A program made the position numbers and the translations under genes. The notes under the pieces are model-generated. The model worked only from the letters and a program-made list of their open reading frames with translations, searched no databases and was not told the origin of the DNA. Positions 18,693-27,407 of a DNA stretch of 64,000 bases are shown in pieces. The stretch's first letter is position 1, and every line of letters begins with the position of its first letter. Origin of the DNA: Wylensekiella montiformis (GTDB lineage: Bacteria > Bacillota > Negativicutes > Selenomonadales > Selenomonadaceae); NCBI RefSeq assembly GCF_009697385.1, contig NZ_VUNL01000013.1:19400-83399 (forward strand). Reading direction: 5' to 3'.

Positions 18693-19439
18693 TCAGCGCC
18701 GCCAGCGGCAGGTGACGTACTCGGCCATATCAATCAGCCCGAACAGCAGCAGCCCCATCAGACTGAGTACGACGATCCCTGCATACATATCCAGATAATT
18801 GACGCGCAGCCAGGCATCCATAATGTAATACCCCATGCCATATTGCGTGCCAAACGTTTCGGTAAAAAACAGGACGGAAACAGCCGTTGCCATGGCAACA
18901 CGAACAGCCGTGATGAATTTCGGCAGGGAGGCAGGAAAAATCACCTCACAGAAAATCTGGCGAACGGAGGCTCCGAGCGAATACAGCGGATAATAGGTTT
19001 CAACAGGAATCGTCCGTATCGCATCGCGCACAGCAATGACTACTTGAAAGACAATGATCAGGAAGATCATTAAAATCTTCGAAAACTCTCCCACTCCAGC
19101 CAGCAGCATCAGAATCGGCAGCAGCGCAATCTTCGGAATCGGATACGTCAAATAAACCAGCGGCGCCAGAAAACGGTCCGCCCGCGGAAAATAGCCCATT
19201 ATAACGCCGACCGGATAGCCGATGAGGACGGCCAGCAAAAGACCGGCGGCAATGCGCCAGAGGCTAAAGCCGGCATGAACGGCCACCGACTGAGAAAAAA
19301 TACGAACCAGCTTCAAAAGCACTTTATCCGGCGCAGGTATCACCGGAAGATCCAGCAGAAGCGCGATTCCCCACCAAAGAAAGAGAAGGAATACTGCGCC
19401 GAAAAGATAAGACCGGATGACAATATGTCCTTTATTCAT
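18693..19439 (-). CDS. ABC transporter permease, SsuC/TauC type
   Basis: 248-residue inner-membrane permease with about six hydrophobic helices and the EAA-like loop (YYPLYSLGASVRQIFCEVIFPASLP) that contacts the ATPase. The family moves sulfonates, nitrate, taurine or pyrimidine precursors. The ATG at 19439 overlaps the ATPase stop by eight bases, indicating coupled translation; longer in-frame starts would run far into the ATPase gene. The substrate cannot be told from sequence. Confidence 0.88.
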   Translation of the reverse strand: MNKGHIVIRSYLFGAVFLLFLWWGIALLLDLPVIPAPDKVLLKLVRIFSQSVAVHAGFSLWRIAAGLLLAVLIGYPVGVIMGYFPRADRFLAPLVYLTYPIPKIALLPILMLLAGVGEFSKILMIFLIIVFQVVIAVRDAIRTIPVETYYPLYSLGASVRQIFCEVIFPASLPKFITAVRVAMATAVSVLFFTETFGTQYGMGYYIMDAWLRVNYLDMYAGIVVLSLMGLLLFGLIDMAEYVTCRWRR

Positions 19440-20187
19440 GACAACCTCCCGCCCGTATCCTTTCACGCAGTTCCCGCCCCCGGGCAAAGAATTCCTGTGA
19501 CATCCGCATTTCTGTCCGGCCTGCCAAAGGATTCGGAATAACCTCCGCCACGGTTCCCGGATCAGCCGACATACGCACGATGGTCTGCCCCAGATAAAGC
19601 GCCTCTTCCACATAATGCGTAACCAGTATGGTAGTCGTGCCGCGCTGCTTCCATAACGTCAAAAATACATCCTGCATCTCCTCGCGCGTAATCGCATCCA
19701 GCGCGGAAAACGGTTCGTCCATCAGAAGGACATCCGGACGAAGAAGAAACGACCGGGCCAACGCCACCCGCTGCTGCTGACCGCCGCTTAGTTCTCGTGG
19801 ATAGCGCCGTTCCAAGCCCTCAAGTCCCAGACACTGGCAAAGCCTTTCGGCTTCCCTTCGGGTTGCAGCAGTAATCTCTCCTTTCATCCGACAGCCCAAA
19901 AGAATATTCTCCCGGACCGTCTTCCATGGCAAAAGGCCATAATTCTGCGGCATAAAACCGATTTTTCGTTTTTTCGGGTTTACCGGGCTGCCGTCCAGCA
20001 GCACGCTGCCCTGATCCGGATGAATCAAACCGGCAATCACTTTAAGCAGCGTAGACTTACCGCATCCGGAAGGACCGATCACCGCACAGACCGCCCCCTG
20101 TGGAACCGTCAGGCTGACGTCGCATAAAACCGGATTATTCCGGCTGCGGCTGCTATACCCGACAGTCAGATGCCTGGCTTCAATCAT
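19432..20187 (-). CDS. ABC transporter ATP-binding protein, SsuB/TauB type
   Basis: 251-residue ATPase with Walker A GPSGCGKST, Q-loop MPQNYGLLPW, signature LSGGQQQR, Walker B VLLMDEPFSALD and the switch His in LVTHYVEEA. It powers the neighbouring permease. GGGGAA lies upstream of the ATG at 20187, 19 bases after the binding-protein stop. Confidence 0.93.
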   Translation of the reverse strand: MIEARHLTVGYSSRSRNNPVLCDVSLTVPQGAVCAVIGPSGCGKSTLLKVIAGLIHPDQGSVLLDGSPVNPKKRKIGFMPQNYGLLPWKTVRENILLGCRMKGEITAATRREAERLCQCLGLEGLERRYPRELSGGQQQRVALARSFLLRPDVLLMDEPFSALDAITREEMQDVFLTLWKQRGTTTILVTHYVEEALYLGQTIVRMSADPGTVAEVIPNPLAGRTEMRMSQEFFARGRELRERIRAGGCHE

Positions 20188-20206
20188 GTCTTTTTCCCCA
20201 CATTCC

Positions 20207-21151
20207 TCACAGCAGATCACAGACCAGATCCTTGTAGCTGTATGTTTCGTTTATCAATCCTTTTTCCTTCAACCAGCGGATGCAGTCCGTCACATCGCTT
20301 TCTTTCGGCAGTTCTGCCTTGTGATAGACCGGCAGTTTCAGCGCTTCTTTTGCCGCCGGCGGGAATCCGCCCTTTTCAATCACCAAATCGATGTATTCAT
20401 CCTGCGGGGTCTGATTCAGATAATCCACCGCCCGGTTATAGGCACGATACATCGCCTGTATCTCCTGGTGTTTGTGATCCGCCGCCTTGCCGGTAAACAA
20501 AATCACACCAGGATTAATCCCCAGTTCATCGGACCCGGTGAGGAACCGGCAGCCGTTGTGAACGGCAATGCTCGCCATCGGTTCGGGCAGTGTTGCCGCC
20601 GCCAGCTTCCCATTCTGAAGCATCTCCAATCGTGTCGGGATCTGCGGGATAATCACCTTATGAATACTTTCGCTGTCCATCTGTGCATGCGTCAGAATCT
20701 GATCGGTAACATATTCGATGATCGTATTGCGGGATACAGCGACATCCTGCCCCGCCAGTTCCTTCACATCGCCGATTCCGGAAGAGGCTCCGGCAATGAG
20801 CTTATAACTTCCGTCTGTACGGGAAGTTACTTTCACGTCAAATCCGCCGGATCTGGAAAAGGCAACAGCCAGCATATCGGAAACAGCGCCGTCAAGGTTG
20901 CCGCTTTGCAACGCGGAATCCCGATCCATGGCGCTGCGAAACGGCTGAAGATTCACCTGCAGTCCTTCCTCGGCAAAAAAACCTTTTTCCTGTGCAATCA
21001 GGAAAGGCACCGAATCTGTATCCGGCATCAGACCAATTGTCAAAGGCTGAAGGCCCTGAGGGGCTTCAGCCGATTTTTCACCCGTGCCGCATCCGGCCAC
21101 GACGGCCAACGATAAAAAAGCCATGACCGCAATCCATAATTTTTTCAACAC
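20207..21151 (-). CDS. ABC transporter substrate-binding lipoprotein (NMT1/SsuA-like)
   Basis: 314-residue binding protein. The signal ends in a lipobox (VVAGC, lipid Cys 21), so it is anchored to the membrane. The mature part opens with LTIGLMPDTDSVPFLIAQEKG, the NMT1/SsuA start, and continues with GQDVAVSRNTIIEYV. It heads the binding protein-ATPase-permease set; the peptidase gene behind it may be cotranscribed. Ligand unknown. Confidence 0.87.
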   Translation of the reverse strand: MLKKLWIAVMAFLSLAVVAGCGTGEKSAEAPQGLQPLTIGLMPDTDSVPFLIAQEKGFFAEEGLQVNLQPFRSAMDRDSALQSGNLDGAVSDMLAVAFSRSGGFDVKVTSRTDGSYKLIAGASSGIGDVKELAGQDVAVSRNTIIEYVTDQILTHAQMDSESIHKVIIPQIPTRLEMLQNGKLAAATLPEPMASIAVHNGCRFLTGSDELGINPGVILFTGKAADHKHQEIQAMYRAYNRAVDYLNQTPQDEYIDLVIEKGGFPPAAKEALKLPVYHKAELPKESDVTDCIRWLKEKGLINETYSYKDLVCDLL

Positions 21152-21167
21152 ACTGCACTTCCTTTAC

Positions 21168-22013
21168 TCAGCGGGAGAGCCAGTTTTCCAGCATTCCCGC
21201 ACCGACCTTTGCATAATAGACCGCCTGATCAATCATGCCCTTATTGGCATCATAAGCATTGACGGCCTTATCCTTGAGCTGCGCAGCTTCCTGTTTCATC
21301 GATGTCACCTGATCCAGTTTTGCATTGACATCATCCAGCATGCTTTGCGCCTCTTCCACAGACTTTTCCACGGCACTGGCATCCCCGGTAGCCTGCGCAC
21401 TCTTCTGATCGTTTTCGCTGACCTGCCGATTTCTTTTGGACTCCCGACCGGTCACTTTATCCACCAGCCGGCCTATCGCCGACCCTGGCGCACTGTCGCG
21501 GAGCTGTTCATTGCGGCCCTGAGCGCGGCTGGCCTCGCTTTCCAACTGGCGTTGACGCTCTTGCAGTTCTTTCTTCTGCTGCTCCAGTTGAGCCCGGCGG
21601 GCCTTGAGATCGGTCTCCTGATCAGCCAGCTTCCTTTGCCGATCCTGTAATTGCTGTTCCTGCTGTTTACTCAGCGACTGCTGCTGCGAATAGCCGGCTA
21701 TCATAAATCCGATAAACAACGCCGCCAAAAATCCCCCGCCAAGCAATAAAGCCTTTTTTCGCTTTGGGGTAAGCCAGGAGTTTTTTTTAGCCGGATTCTG
21801 CTTCTCCGGAGATAATTCGCGCACAGTCCCGGTTCTTGCGGCCGCTCCTTTCTGCGGAAAAGGCGGCTTGATGCCGAGCGTCTCTTCGCGGACCGGAGGC
21901 ATGGACTGCGTATCAGAAAGGCTGTCCGTCCGCCCGGCTCTGCGTTCCCGCTCCGTACCAGCTGATTTCATAAGTTGTGTATTTTCCAGATCATCTTGTT
22001 TCATGTCATTCAC
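21168..22013 (-). CDS. coiled-coil membrane protein of unknown function
   Basis: About 281 residues: a polar N-terminal region (1-85), one membrane helix (about 89-107, LLLGGGFLAALFIGFMI), then a long Gln/Glu/Lys/Arg-rich coiled coil (about 110-170) and a second helical tail. Orientation is probably N-in. The start is uncertain: a GTG at 22013 overlaps the previous stop (GTGA), and an ATG lies three codons later. No family recognised. Confidence 0.7.
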   Translation of the reverse strand: MNDMKQDDLENTQLMKSAGTERERRAGRTDSLSDTQSMPPVREETLGIKPPFPQKGAAARTGTVRELSPEKQNPAKKNSWLTPKRKKALLLGGGFLAALFIGFMIAGYSQQQSLSKQQEQQLQDRQRKLADQETDLKARRAQLEQQKKELQERQRQLESEASRAQGRNEQLRDSAPGSAIGRLVDKVTGRESKRNRQVSENDQKSAQATGDASAVEKSVEEAQSMLDDVNAKLDQVTSMKQEAAQLKDKAVNAYDANKGMIDQAVYYAKVGAGMLENWLSR

Positions 22014-22423
22014 TGTTCTGCTTTCTGACCTTTCTCCCCCTGCCTAAGCATAAAGGCATGCTCCTTCTGCATGGTCTCACAGAGACGCCGCAGCGTCCAC
22101 AGAGTATTGAACGGAGTAACCACCGACTTGAACGGAATTGGCGGCACGCCCGCTTCACGCAAAGCCCGAAGTACTTCGTCCAGGCGTTTATTCCGGATAT
22201 TTTGCAAAATCATAACCTCATGCGGAAAGGAAAATTCACCGTCATCCTTTGCCGAAGATGCTTTAAATCCGCCTGCCCCTAAAAGGTAGCCAACCTTTTC
22301 ACGCCAGGCGTTCTCCGGCAGAATCTTTGTAGCAATTCCCATCCGTCGAAGAACACTGCGGGCCAATTCCAGTTTTGCCGCATCCCGGAATTGATAGAAT
22401 AAAACCTGTTCTTTTCGCTTCAT
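22010..22423 (-). CDS. DUF3783-type protein
   Basis: 137 residues, cytoplasmic, with no membrane segment. The sequence EVMILQNIRNKRLDEVLRALREAGVPPIPFKSVVTP resembles the DUF3783 family, of unknown function. It sits between the NYN-domain gene and the coiled-coil gene, and its stop overlaps the next start, so the three are probably one operon. Confidence 0.72.
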   Translation of the reverse strand: MKRKEQVLFYQFRDAAKLELARSVLRRMGIATKILPENAWREKVGYLLGAGGFKASSAKDDGEFSFPHEVMILQNIRNKRLDEVLRALREAGVPPIPFKSVVTPFNTLWTLRRLCETMQKEHAFMLRQGEKGQKAEQ

Positions 22424-22440
22424 TCACGATTCTCCTTCAT

Positions 22441-23376
22441 TTACTGAGACAACCCGCGCATAAGCAGATATGTAATCAGTTCATCCATGGAAACGCCTTC
22501 TTCCTCTCTGCGCCCCTCTAAAGAACGGCGCAGAGAACGCGGCAGCCGTATGGACAGCAGTCCATTTTCGGCAGAACTATCTTTTTTCTCTGCCATCGGT
22601 TCTTCCCTGACGACGGAAGTCTTTCGATCCGACCGGCCCTGCTTCCGGCTCTCTTTGCCGGAACTCTGTTCTTTTCCGCTCTTTCTCGCCGGTCCTTTTG
22701 ACACACTGCCCTCTGACGCCGGTTTTTCTGCCTTTTCGGCTCCTTTTTTCTCCTTTTTCCGACCTTTCTTTTCCAATTCCTGTCCCGTTTCGCTGCCCGT
22801 CTTTTCCGTCATGCTCTTTCCTCCGTCTTTCTTCGTCAGCTTCGATGTTTCCTTTTTCTTTTCCTCCGGCGGATAAACAAAAAACTCGTTATAGGCGTTG
22901 CGTAGCACTTCACTGGCCTGCTTTGTACCGACTCCGATGATATAAGACGGCGTCTCAGAGTTCAGCAGCTCGGCGATCCGCACGAAATCGGAATCCGTCG
23001 TGATGATGAAAAACTTGCGAACCCCCTCCTGATAAAGGATTTTCGCCGAATCATAAATGGCTGAATCCAGCGAATTCTTTCCCAGATACGTCCGGCTGAT
23101 CTGACGAAACGTAAAGCCCGGCCTGCGCATCAGGCGCTCCCAGCGCTTCTGCTCCGGACGTGCTTCCCAGTCTGAAACCACAATGGTGCGGCAAGGCTGA
23201 TACCTTCTTGCCTTCCCCAGCGTATAATTCAGCATTTCAAACGGAGAATTTTCAATATCATACAGGATCGCCACCGTTTCCTTGCTCGAATGAAGCGTGA
23301 GCGATGCCTTCTTTTTTGTCGAAGGAGCCGGCTTGCCTTTCCCGGCTCCTTCTTTGCTTTCCATGATTTCTTTCAT
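22441..23376 (-). CDS. NYN-domain protein with C-terminal ribbon-helix-helix
   Basis: 311 residues in three parts. Residues 33-165 are a NYN (PIN-like) nuclease domain: VAILYDIENSP and FIITTDSDFVRIAELL carry the acidic metal residues, and IIGVGTKQASEVLRNA follows. Residues 170-265 are a low-complexity Lys/Glu/Ser linker. Residues 270-311 (LLSIRLPRSLRRSLEGRR and a helical end) look like a ribbon-helix-helix DNA-binding unit. A nuclease tethered to a DNA- or RNA-binding domain is inferred. GAGG precedes the ATG at 23376. Confidence 0.8.
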   Translation of the reverse strand: MKEIMESKEGAGKGKPAPSTKKKASLTLHSSKETVAILYDIENSPFEMLNYTLGKARRYQPCRTIVVSDWEARPEQKRWERLMRRPGFTFRQISRTYLGKNSLDSAIYDSAKILYQEGVRKFFIITTDSDFVRIAELLNSETPSYIIGVGTKQASEVLRNAYNEFFVYPPEEKKKETSKLTKKDGGKSMTEKTGSETGQELEKKGRKKEKKGAEKAEKPASEGSVSKGPARKSGKEQSSGKESRKQGRSDRKTSVVREEPMAEKKDSSAENGLLSIRLPRSLRRSLEGRREEEGVSMDELITYLLMRGLSQ

Positions 23377-23395
23377 CCTTTTCCTCTTTCTATTC

Positions 23396-24487
23396 TCAGA
23401 CGTGCTGGCATACTTCTTCGATGATGCCGCCGCCTGCTACAATATCCTCATCGTAAAATACCACGGACTGCCCGGGGGTAACCGCCCGCTGCGGCTCGTC
23501 AAATTTCACCAGCAGCCGCCCGTCACGACGCATGGAAACTTCCGCCATTGCTTCATTTTTTCCATAACGAATCTTGGCAGAGAGCCGCATCGGCTTTTCC
23601 AACGCGTCGAAGGCAATCCAGTTCAAATCACCGGCTACGAGACCTCCGGCATAAACCTCCCCGGATCTGCCAACCACCACCTGATTCTTCTTCATGTCCA
23701 GTGCTACGACATAAAGCGGTTCAGCGGCCGCAATCCCCAGCCCCTTGCGCTGCCCGATCGTATAAAGAGGCACCCCTTCATGATGCCCCAGTACATGTCC
23801 CTGACGGTCTACGATATCCCCGGGGACCAGACACTGCGGCATATTCTCCCTCAGATATGCCTTATAGTCATCATTCGGCACAAAGCAGATTTCCTGACTG
23901 TCCGGTTTATGTGCCACGGGCAGATTGAAACGTTCTGCCAGCTCTCGCGTATGCGTCTTTTTCATATCGCCCAAAGGCAGGAGAAAGCGCCCCAACGTGC
24001 GCTGGGTCAGATGATACAAAGCATACGACTGATCCTTCTGTACATCAATCCCCTTGCGCAGCAGATACCTTCCTGTGTCTTCTCTGGTGATGCGGGCATA
24101 ATGTCCGGTGGCCAGATAATCCGCGCCCAACTCCAATGTTTTATCCATCAGCAGGCCGAACTTCATATAGCGATTGCAGGCAATGCACGGATTCGGAGTC
24201 CTTCCCCGTGCATATTCCATCAGAAAGTAATCAATAACGTCCCGCTGAAACGCTTCCTTAAAGTTTACCGTATAATGGGGAATCCCGATGATTTCGGCCA
24301 CCCGGCGCGCATCTTCAACACTGGCCAGACTGCAGCATCCCCGATCATTGCAGGAAAAATCCCGGCTTTCCTCTGAGAGCCGCATGGTGATTCCGATCAC
24401 CTCAAAGCCCTGTTCCTTCAAAAGAGCTGCTGTAAGAGAGCTGTCCACTCCGCCGCTCATAGCCACAACTACTTTTTTCTTCTCCAT
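23396..24487 (-). CDS. mnmA: tRNA-specific 2-thiouridylase
   Basis: Adds sulfur to the wobble uridine of Lys, Glu and Gln tRNAs using ATP and a sulfur relay. The 363-residue protein has the PP-loop SGGVDSS, first catalytic Cys in NPCIACNRYMKF, and second in DSQEICFV. The ATG at 24487 has CGGGAG upstream. First gene of the run that continues with the NYN, DUF3783 and coiled-coil genes. Confidence 0.95.
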   Translation of the reverse strand: MEKKKVVVAMSGGVDSSLTAALLKEQGFEVIGITMRLSEESRDFSCNDRGCCSLASVEDARRVAEIIGIPHYTVNFKEAFQRDVIDYFLMEYARGRTPNPCIACNRYMKFGLLMDKTLELGADYLATGHYARITREDTGRYLLRKGIDVQKDQSYALYHLTQRTLGRFLLPLGDMKKTHTRELAERFNLPVAHKPDSQEICFVPNDDYKAYLRENMPQCLVPGDIVDRQGHVLGHHEGVPLYTIGQRKGLGIAAAEPLYVVALDMKKNQVVVGRSGEVYAGGLVAGDLNWIAFDALEKPMRLSAKIRYGKNEAMAEVSMRRDGRLLVKFDEPQRAVTPGQSVVFYDEDIVAGGGIIEEVCQHV

Positions 24488-24527
24488 ATTGATACTCCCG
24501 TTCGCCCTTGTTCCATGATTACTTTTT

Positions 24528-24536
24528 AGTATAGCA
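24528..24536 (-). promoter_or_regulatory. extended -10 promoter of mnmA
   Basis: Minus-strand TGCTATACT (TG-N-TATACT, -10 at 24528-24533), about 40 bases before the mnmA ATG, in the divergent gap with tmcAL. The -35 is weak. Confidence 0.5.
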
Positions 24537-24641
24537 TATTTCCCGCCTTGGAAAAACAACCTGCGCCGAAGCCGATTCGATTAGACGAATGGCACAGCAA
24601 ATGATAAACTGATAAGCAGAATGGATCAGGAGGGATACATC

Positions 24642-25928
24642 ATGCACGTCACCGGCATTATTGCTGAATACAATCCGTTTCATTGCGGTCACCAATACCA
24701 GATTCGCCGCATACGGGAAGCCATCCCGGAGTCGGCAATCATCGCCATCATGAGCGGCAGCTTCTGCCAGCGCGGACAGGCTGCTATGCTGGATAAGTGG
24801 ACACGCGCTGAACTCGCCGTCCGGGAAGGCTGCGATCTGGTTCTCGAGCTTCCCTTCGTCTTCGCCTGCCGCAGCGCTCAAGATTTCGCCCGGGGCGGCA
24901 TCCGACTCCTGCAACGTCTCTCCATTGTCCACACGCTTGCATTTGGTGCCGAAACGGACTGCCTGACCGATCTGCAAAAGGCGGCCGCTGCCATAGATAC
25001 CACCCCGGTTCAAAACGGCATACACAAAAAAATCGCCGCAGGCTGCTCTTATGCAGCCGCACTGTCCGGGGAGTTGGCGGAGCGATGCCGTCTTTCCCCA
25101 CTGCTGCTCCGCCAGCCGAATAATATTCTGGCGATAGAATATCTGCGTGCGCTGTCTGACACGCCGTCTATACAGCCGCTGCTCATTCAGCGTCAGGGCG
25201 CAGCCTACCACGACAACGATCTCCATGCCTGCAGAGCCAGCGCTTCCGCGATCCGCACGGCATTGCACAGAGCTTCCGTTCTGGCGGCTCAAACCGAAGG
25301 GTCCCTGCTGATCAGCCAGATGTCCGCGGCACAGTGCCGGGCCATCCAAAACGCAGTCCCGTCAGAAGTCTGGCAACGCATCGAAGCCTTGAATAAAAAC
25401 GAACTGCCGGCCTACGACCGTTTTCTGATTCCGCTTCAGCTCCTGATGATCCGATCGGAGCTTTCCGAACTGCGCAAAACTTATGGAATCCGCGAAGGAT
25501 TGGAATACCGCATAAAATCTGCGGTTCTTGCCGCCAGCCATACAGAGAATATTCTTCGTTCAGCCGCTACAAAGCGTTATCCCCGCAGCCGGATCCAGCG
25601 TCTTTTGCTGTATCTCCTGCTCGGATTATCCGAAAAAACAATCCACGATATGGATGAATACGGGCCGCTCTATGCGCGCGTTCTGGCAGGAAATGCGACA
25701 GGACGAAAGATCCTGCGCAACATGCGAGCCATCTCCTCCATTCCGACCGTTACCAAGACCAGTTCCTTCCTGACCAGCCGGCAGCGTTCGGAAGGGCAGC
25801 AGCATCTCCTCCCTCTGCAGCGGCAGCTGTCCATCGATACCATGGCTACCGAGCTAAGAAATCTGCTTCTTTCCGGCGGACCATTCCGCAATGATTTTCA
25901 ACAGTCGCCGCGCTTTTTCCCCGAATGA
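24642..25928 (+). CDS. tmcAL: tRNA(Met) cytidine acetate ligase
   Basis: Forms N4-acetylcytidine at the wobble position of elongator tRNA-Met from acetate and ATP. The 428-residue protein begins with VTGIIAEYNPFHCGH, the nucleotidyltransferase HxGH site of this family (usually NPFHNGH; here Cys replaces Asn), then IMSGSFCQRG and RQPNNILAIEYLRAL. AGGAGGG lies seven bases before the ATG at 24642. Divergent from mnmA, another wobble-modification gene. Confidence 0.9.
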   Translation: MHVTGIIAEYNPFHCGHQYQIRRIREAIPESAIIAIMSGSFCQRGQAAMLDKWTRAELAVREGCDLVLELPFVFACRSAQDFARGGIRLLQRLSIVHTLAFGAETDCLTDLQKAAAAIDTTPVQNGIHKKIAAGCSYAAALSGELAERCRLSPLLLRQPNNILAIEYLRALSDTPSIQPLLIQRQGAAYHDNDLHACRASASAIRTALHRASVLAAQTEGSLLISQMSAAQCRAIQNAVPSEVWQRIEALNKNELPAYDRFLIPLQLLMIRSELSELRKTYGIREGLEYRIKSAVLAASHTENILRSAATKRYPRSRIQRLLLYLLLGLSEKTIHDMDEYGPLYARVLAGNATGRKILRNMRAISSIPTVTKTSSFLTSRQRSEGQQHLLPLQRQLSIDTMATELRNLLLSGGPFRNDFQQSPRFFPE

Positions 25929-25948
25929 GATCTGCATAGCCCAGCCGC

Positions 25949-25988
25949 AAAAAAGCTATCCGGGATCCTGCCTGACCGGATAGCTTTT
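25949..25988 (+). terminator. rho-independent terminator after tmcAL
   Basis: AAAAGCTATCCGG (25951-25963) pairs with CCGGATAGCTTTT (25976-25988), followed by a T-rich stretch. The A-tract on the other side may let it work for the convergent VOC gene too. Confidence 0.8.
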
Positions 25989-26092
25989 CTGTCTCTATTT
26001 ATCCGGTGATAACGGAGATAAGCACCCGTAACTCCCTGGATTCATTCAATCAGAGTCAGGGCAGCCCAAACTCCCCCTGACTAGGTTTCCTT

Positions 26093-26473
26093 TTATTTGA
26101 CGGAGATAGCCAGCACCTGCTCAACAGCACCTGATTTTTCCTGAAACAGTTCCAACACCAGCCCATCCGGAAGCTGAAGCCATTTTTCCGGCTTTCCCTC
26201 CATGGGATGAACGCCCTCCCAACGGAGCATATCCCGTCGCACAGCGGAAAAATCCTGAACGACTATGCCAAGATGATGCGGCCTTCCAACCGCCGGATCC
26301 TCCGGCGATGCGACCAGCTGAATACCTCCATCCAGCCAGACCTGCGACAGATGTCCATGATTTTCCTTCTGACGCGTTACACTCATGCCAAACACCTGAA
26401 CAAAAAAACGTACACTCCAATCGATATCCTGAACGGTTACCGCTGTATGTTCCACATACGACTTTCTCCCCAT
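26093..26473 (-). CDS. VOC-family (glyoxalase-like) protein
   Basis: 126-residue vicinal-oxygen-chelate fold protein: EHTAVTVQDIDWSVRFF opens the first half and HHLGIVVQDFSAVRRDM the second, with the metal-type His and a late Glu (LVLELFQE). Substrate unknown; it could be a dioxygenase, lyase or resistance protein. AAGGAGG precedes the ATG at 26473, 13 bases after the lipid kinase stop. Confidence 0.8.
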   Translation of the reverse strand: MGRKSYVEHTAVTVQDIDWSVRFFVQVFGMSVTRQKENHGHLSQVWLDGGIQLVASPEDPAVGRPHHLGIVVQDFSAVRRDMLRWEGVHPMEGKPEKWLQLPDGLVLELFQEKSGAVEQVLAISVK

Positions 26474-26486
26474 GCGCAGCTCCTCC

Positions 26487-27371
26487 TTATCCTTCATAAA
26501 AAACAGAAATAGCCGCAGGCACCGTTTCGATCCGAAGAGGAAGCATCGGCCCGGCCTCTCCATCCAGATCGCTCTCCATCGGTTCAGCAGATTCAATATA
26601 AAAATCAGCCGCCTGAAGATGAAGGACCTGCTCTTTCTCCGATACCGGGCGCCCTGCAATCAGATCTGCCGTGATCGACATAAGCGACGGAAGTCCGCAC
26701 TTACGGATAGCTAGAAGATCCAGTTTTCCGTCCGTAACGGAAACATCGCGCGCAACATTCCGCATGCTTCCCACCACCGCACTATTGATAACAACAAACA
26801 GAAACGCCTCCAGCTCATAGCGGCGTTCATCTGCCGATATGCGAAGCGGTACCGCATGAAATTTTGGAAGCTCTCCAATGCCCCGGATATAATATGCCAT
26901 TTTCCCTAAAGCATTCTTCAGACGGGCATCCACTTCATGGGCAATCCCCGTCATCATCCCCGCGCTCGCCACATTGATAAAATACGTTTCTCCCACCCGG
27001 CCAAGATCCATACGCTTGGTTTTGCCGTCGGCAATGCAATCAAAATACCGCTCCATATCCTCATTGATCTTCAGATAAGTAGCAAAATCATTGGACGTTC
27101 CGCTGCCAATAATTCCAATAGGAATATTCAGTCCATGACGCACCATAAGGTTCACACATTCATGAACCGTTCCGTCTCCGCCGGCGGCCAGAATGCCATC
27201 TGGCTGTACGGCACGGACAAACGACGCAAACTCTTCATTGCCCTCTTTTTTCGTACGATACAACAGCAATAAAATGCCGCGGCGCTGGAAGGCTTCGATC
27301 ATCCAGTCCAATTTATTCTTGAAGGCCGCATGGCCGGAAACCGGATTATAAAAAAGAACCAGTTTCTTCAA
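26487..27371 (-). CDS. diacylglycerol/lipid kinase family protein
   Basis: 294-residue soluble kinase of the DagK/YegS type, which phosphorylates diacylglycerol or a related lipid. It has YNPVSGHAAF at the start, the nucleotide motif GGDGTVHE, then GIIGSGTSNDFA and a C-terminal beta domain with SDLDGEAGP. It lies between the flippase and VOC genes on the same strand; envelope lipid recycling is inferred. Confidence 0.87.
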   Translation of the reverse strand: MKKLVLFYNPVSGHAAFKNKLDWMIEAFQRRGILLLLYRTKKEGNEEFASFVRAVQPDGILAAGGDGTVHECVNLMVRHGLNIPIGIIGSGTSNDFATYLKINEDMERYFDCIADGKTKRMDLGRVGETYFINVASAGMMTGIAHEVDARLKNALGKMAYYIRGIGELPKFHAVPLRISADERRYELEAFLFVVINSAVVGSMRNVARDVSVTDGKLDLLAIRKCGLPSLMSITADLIAGRPVSEKEQVLHLQAADFYIESAEPMESDLDGEAGPMLPLRIETVPAAISVFYEG

Positions 27372-27407
27372 TCCTCATTCCTCCTGAAAAACGAACCGCA
27401 TAAACGA

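Noticed and set aside
26055..26081. Terminator for the VOC gene
   Set aside because: GTCAGGG/CCCTGAC can pair but no U-run follows on the minus strand.
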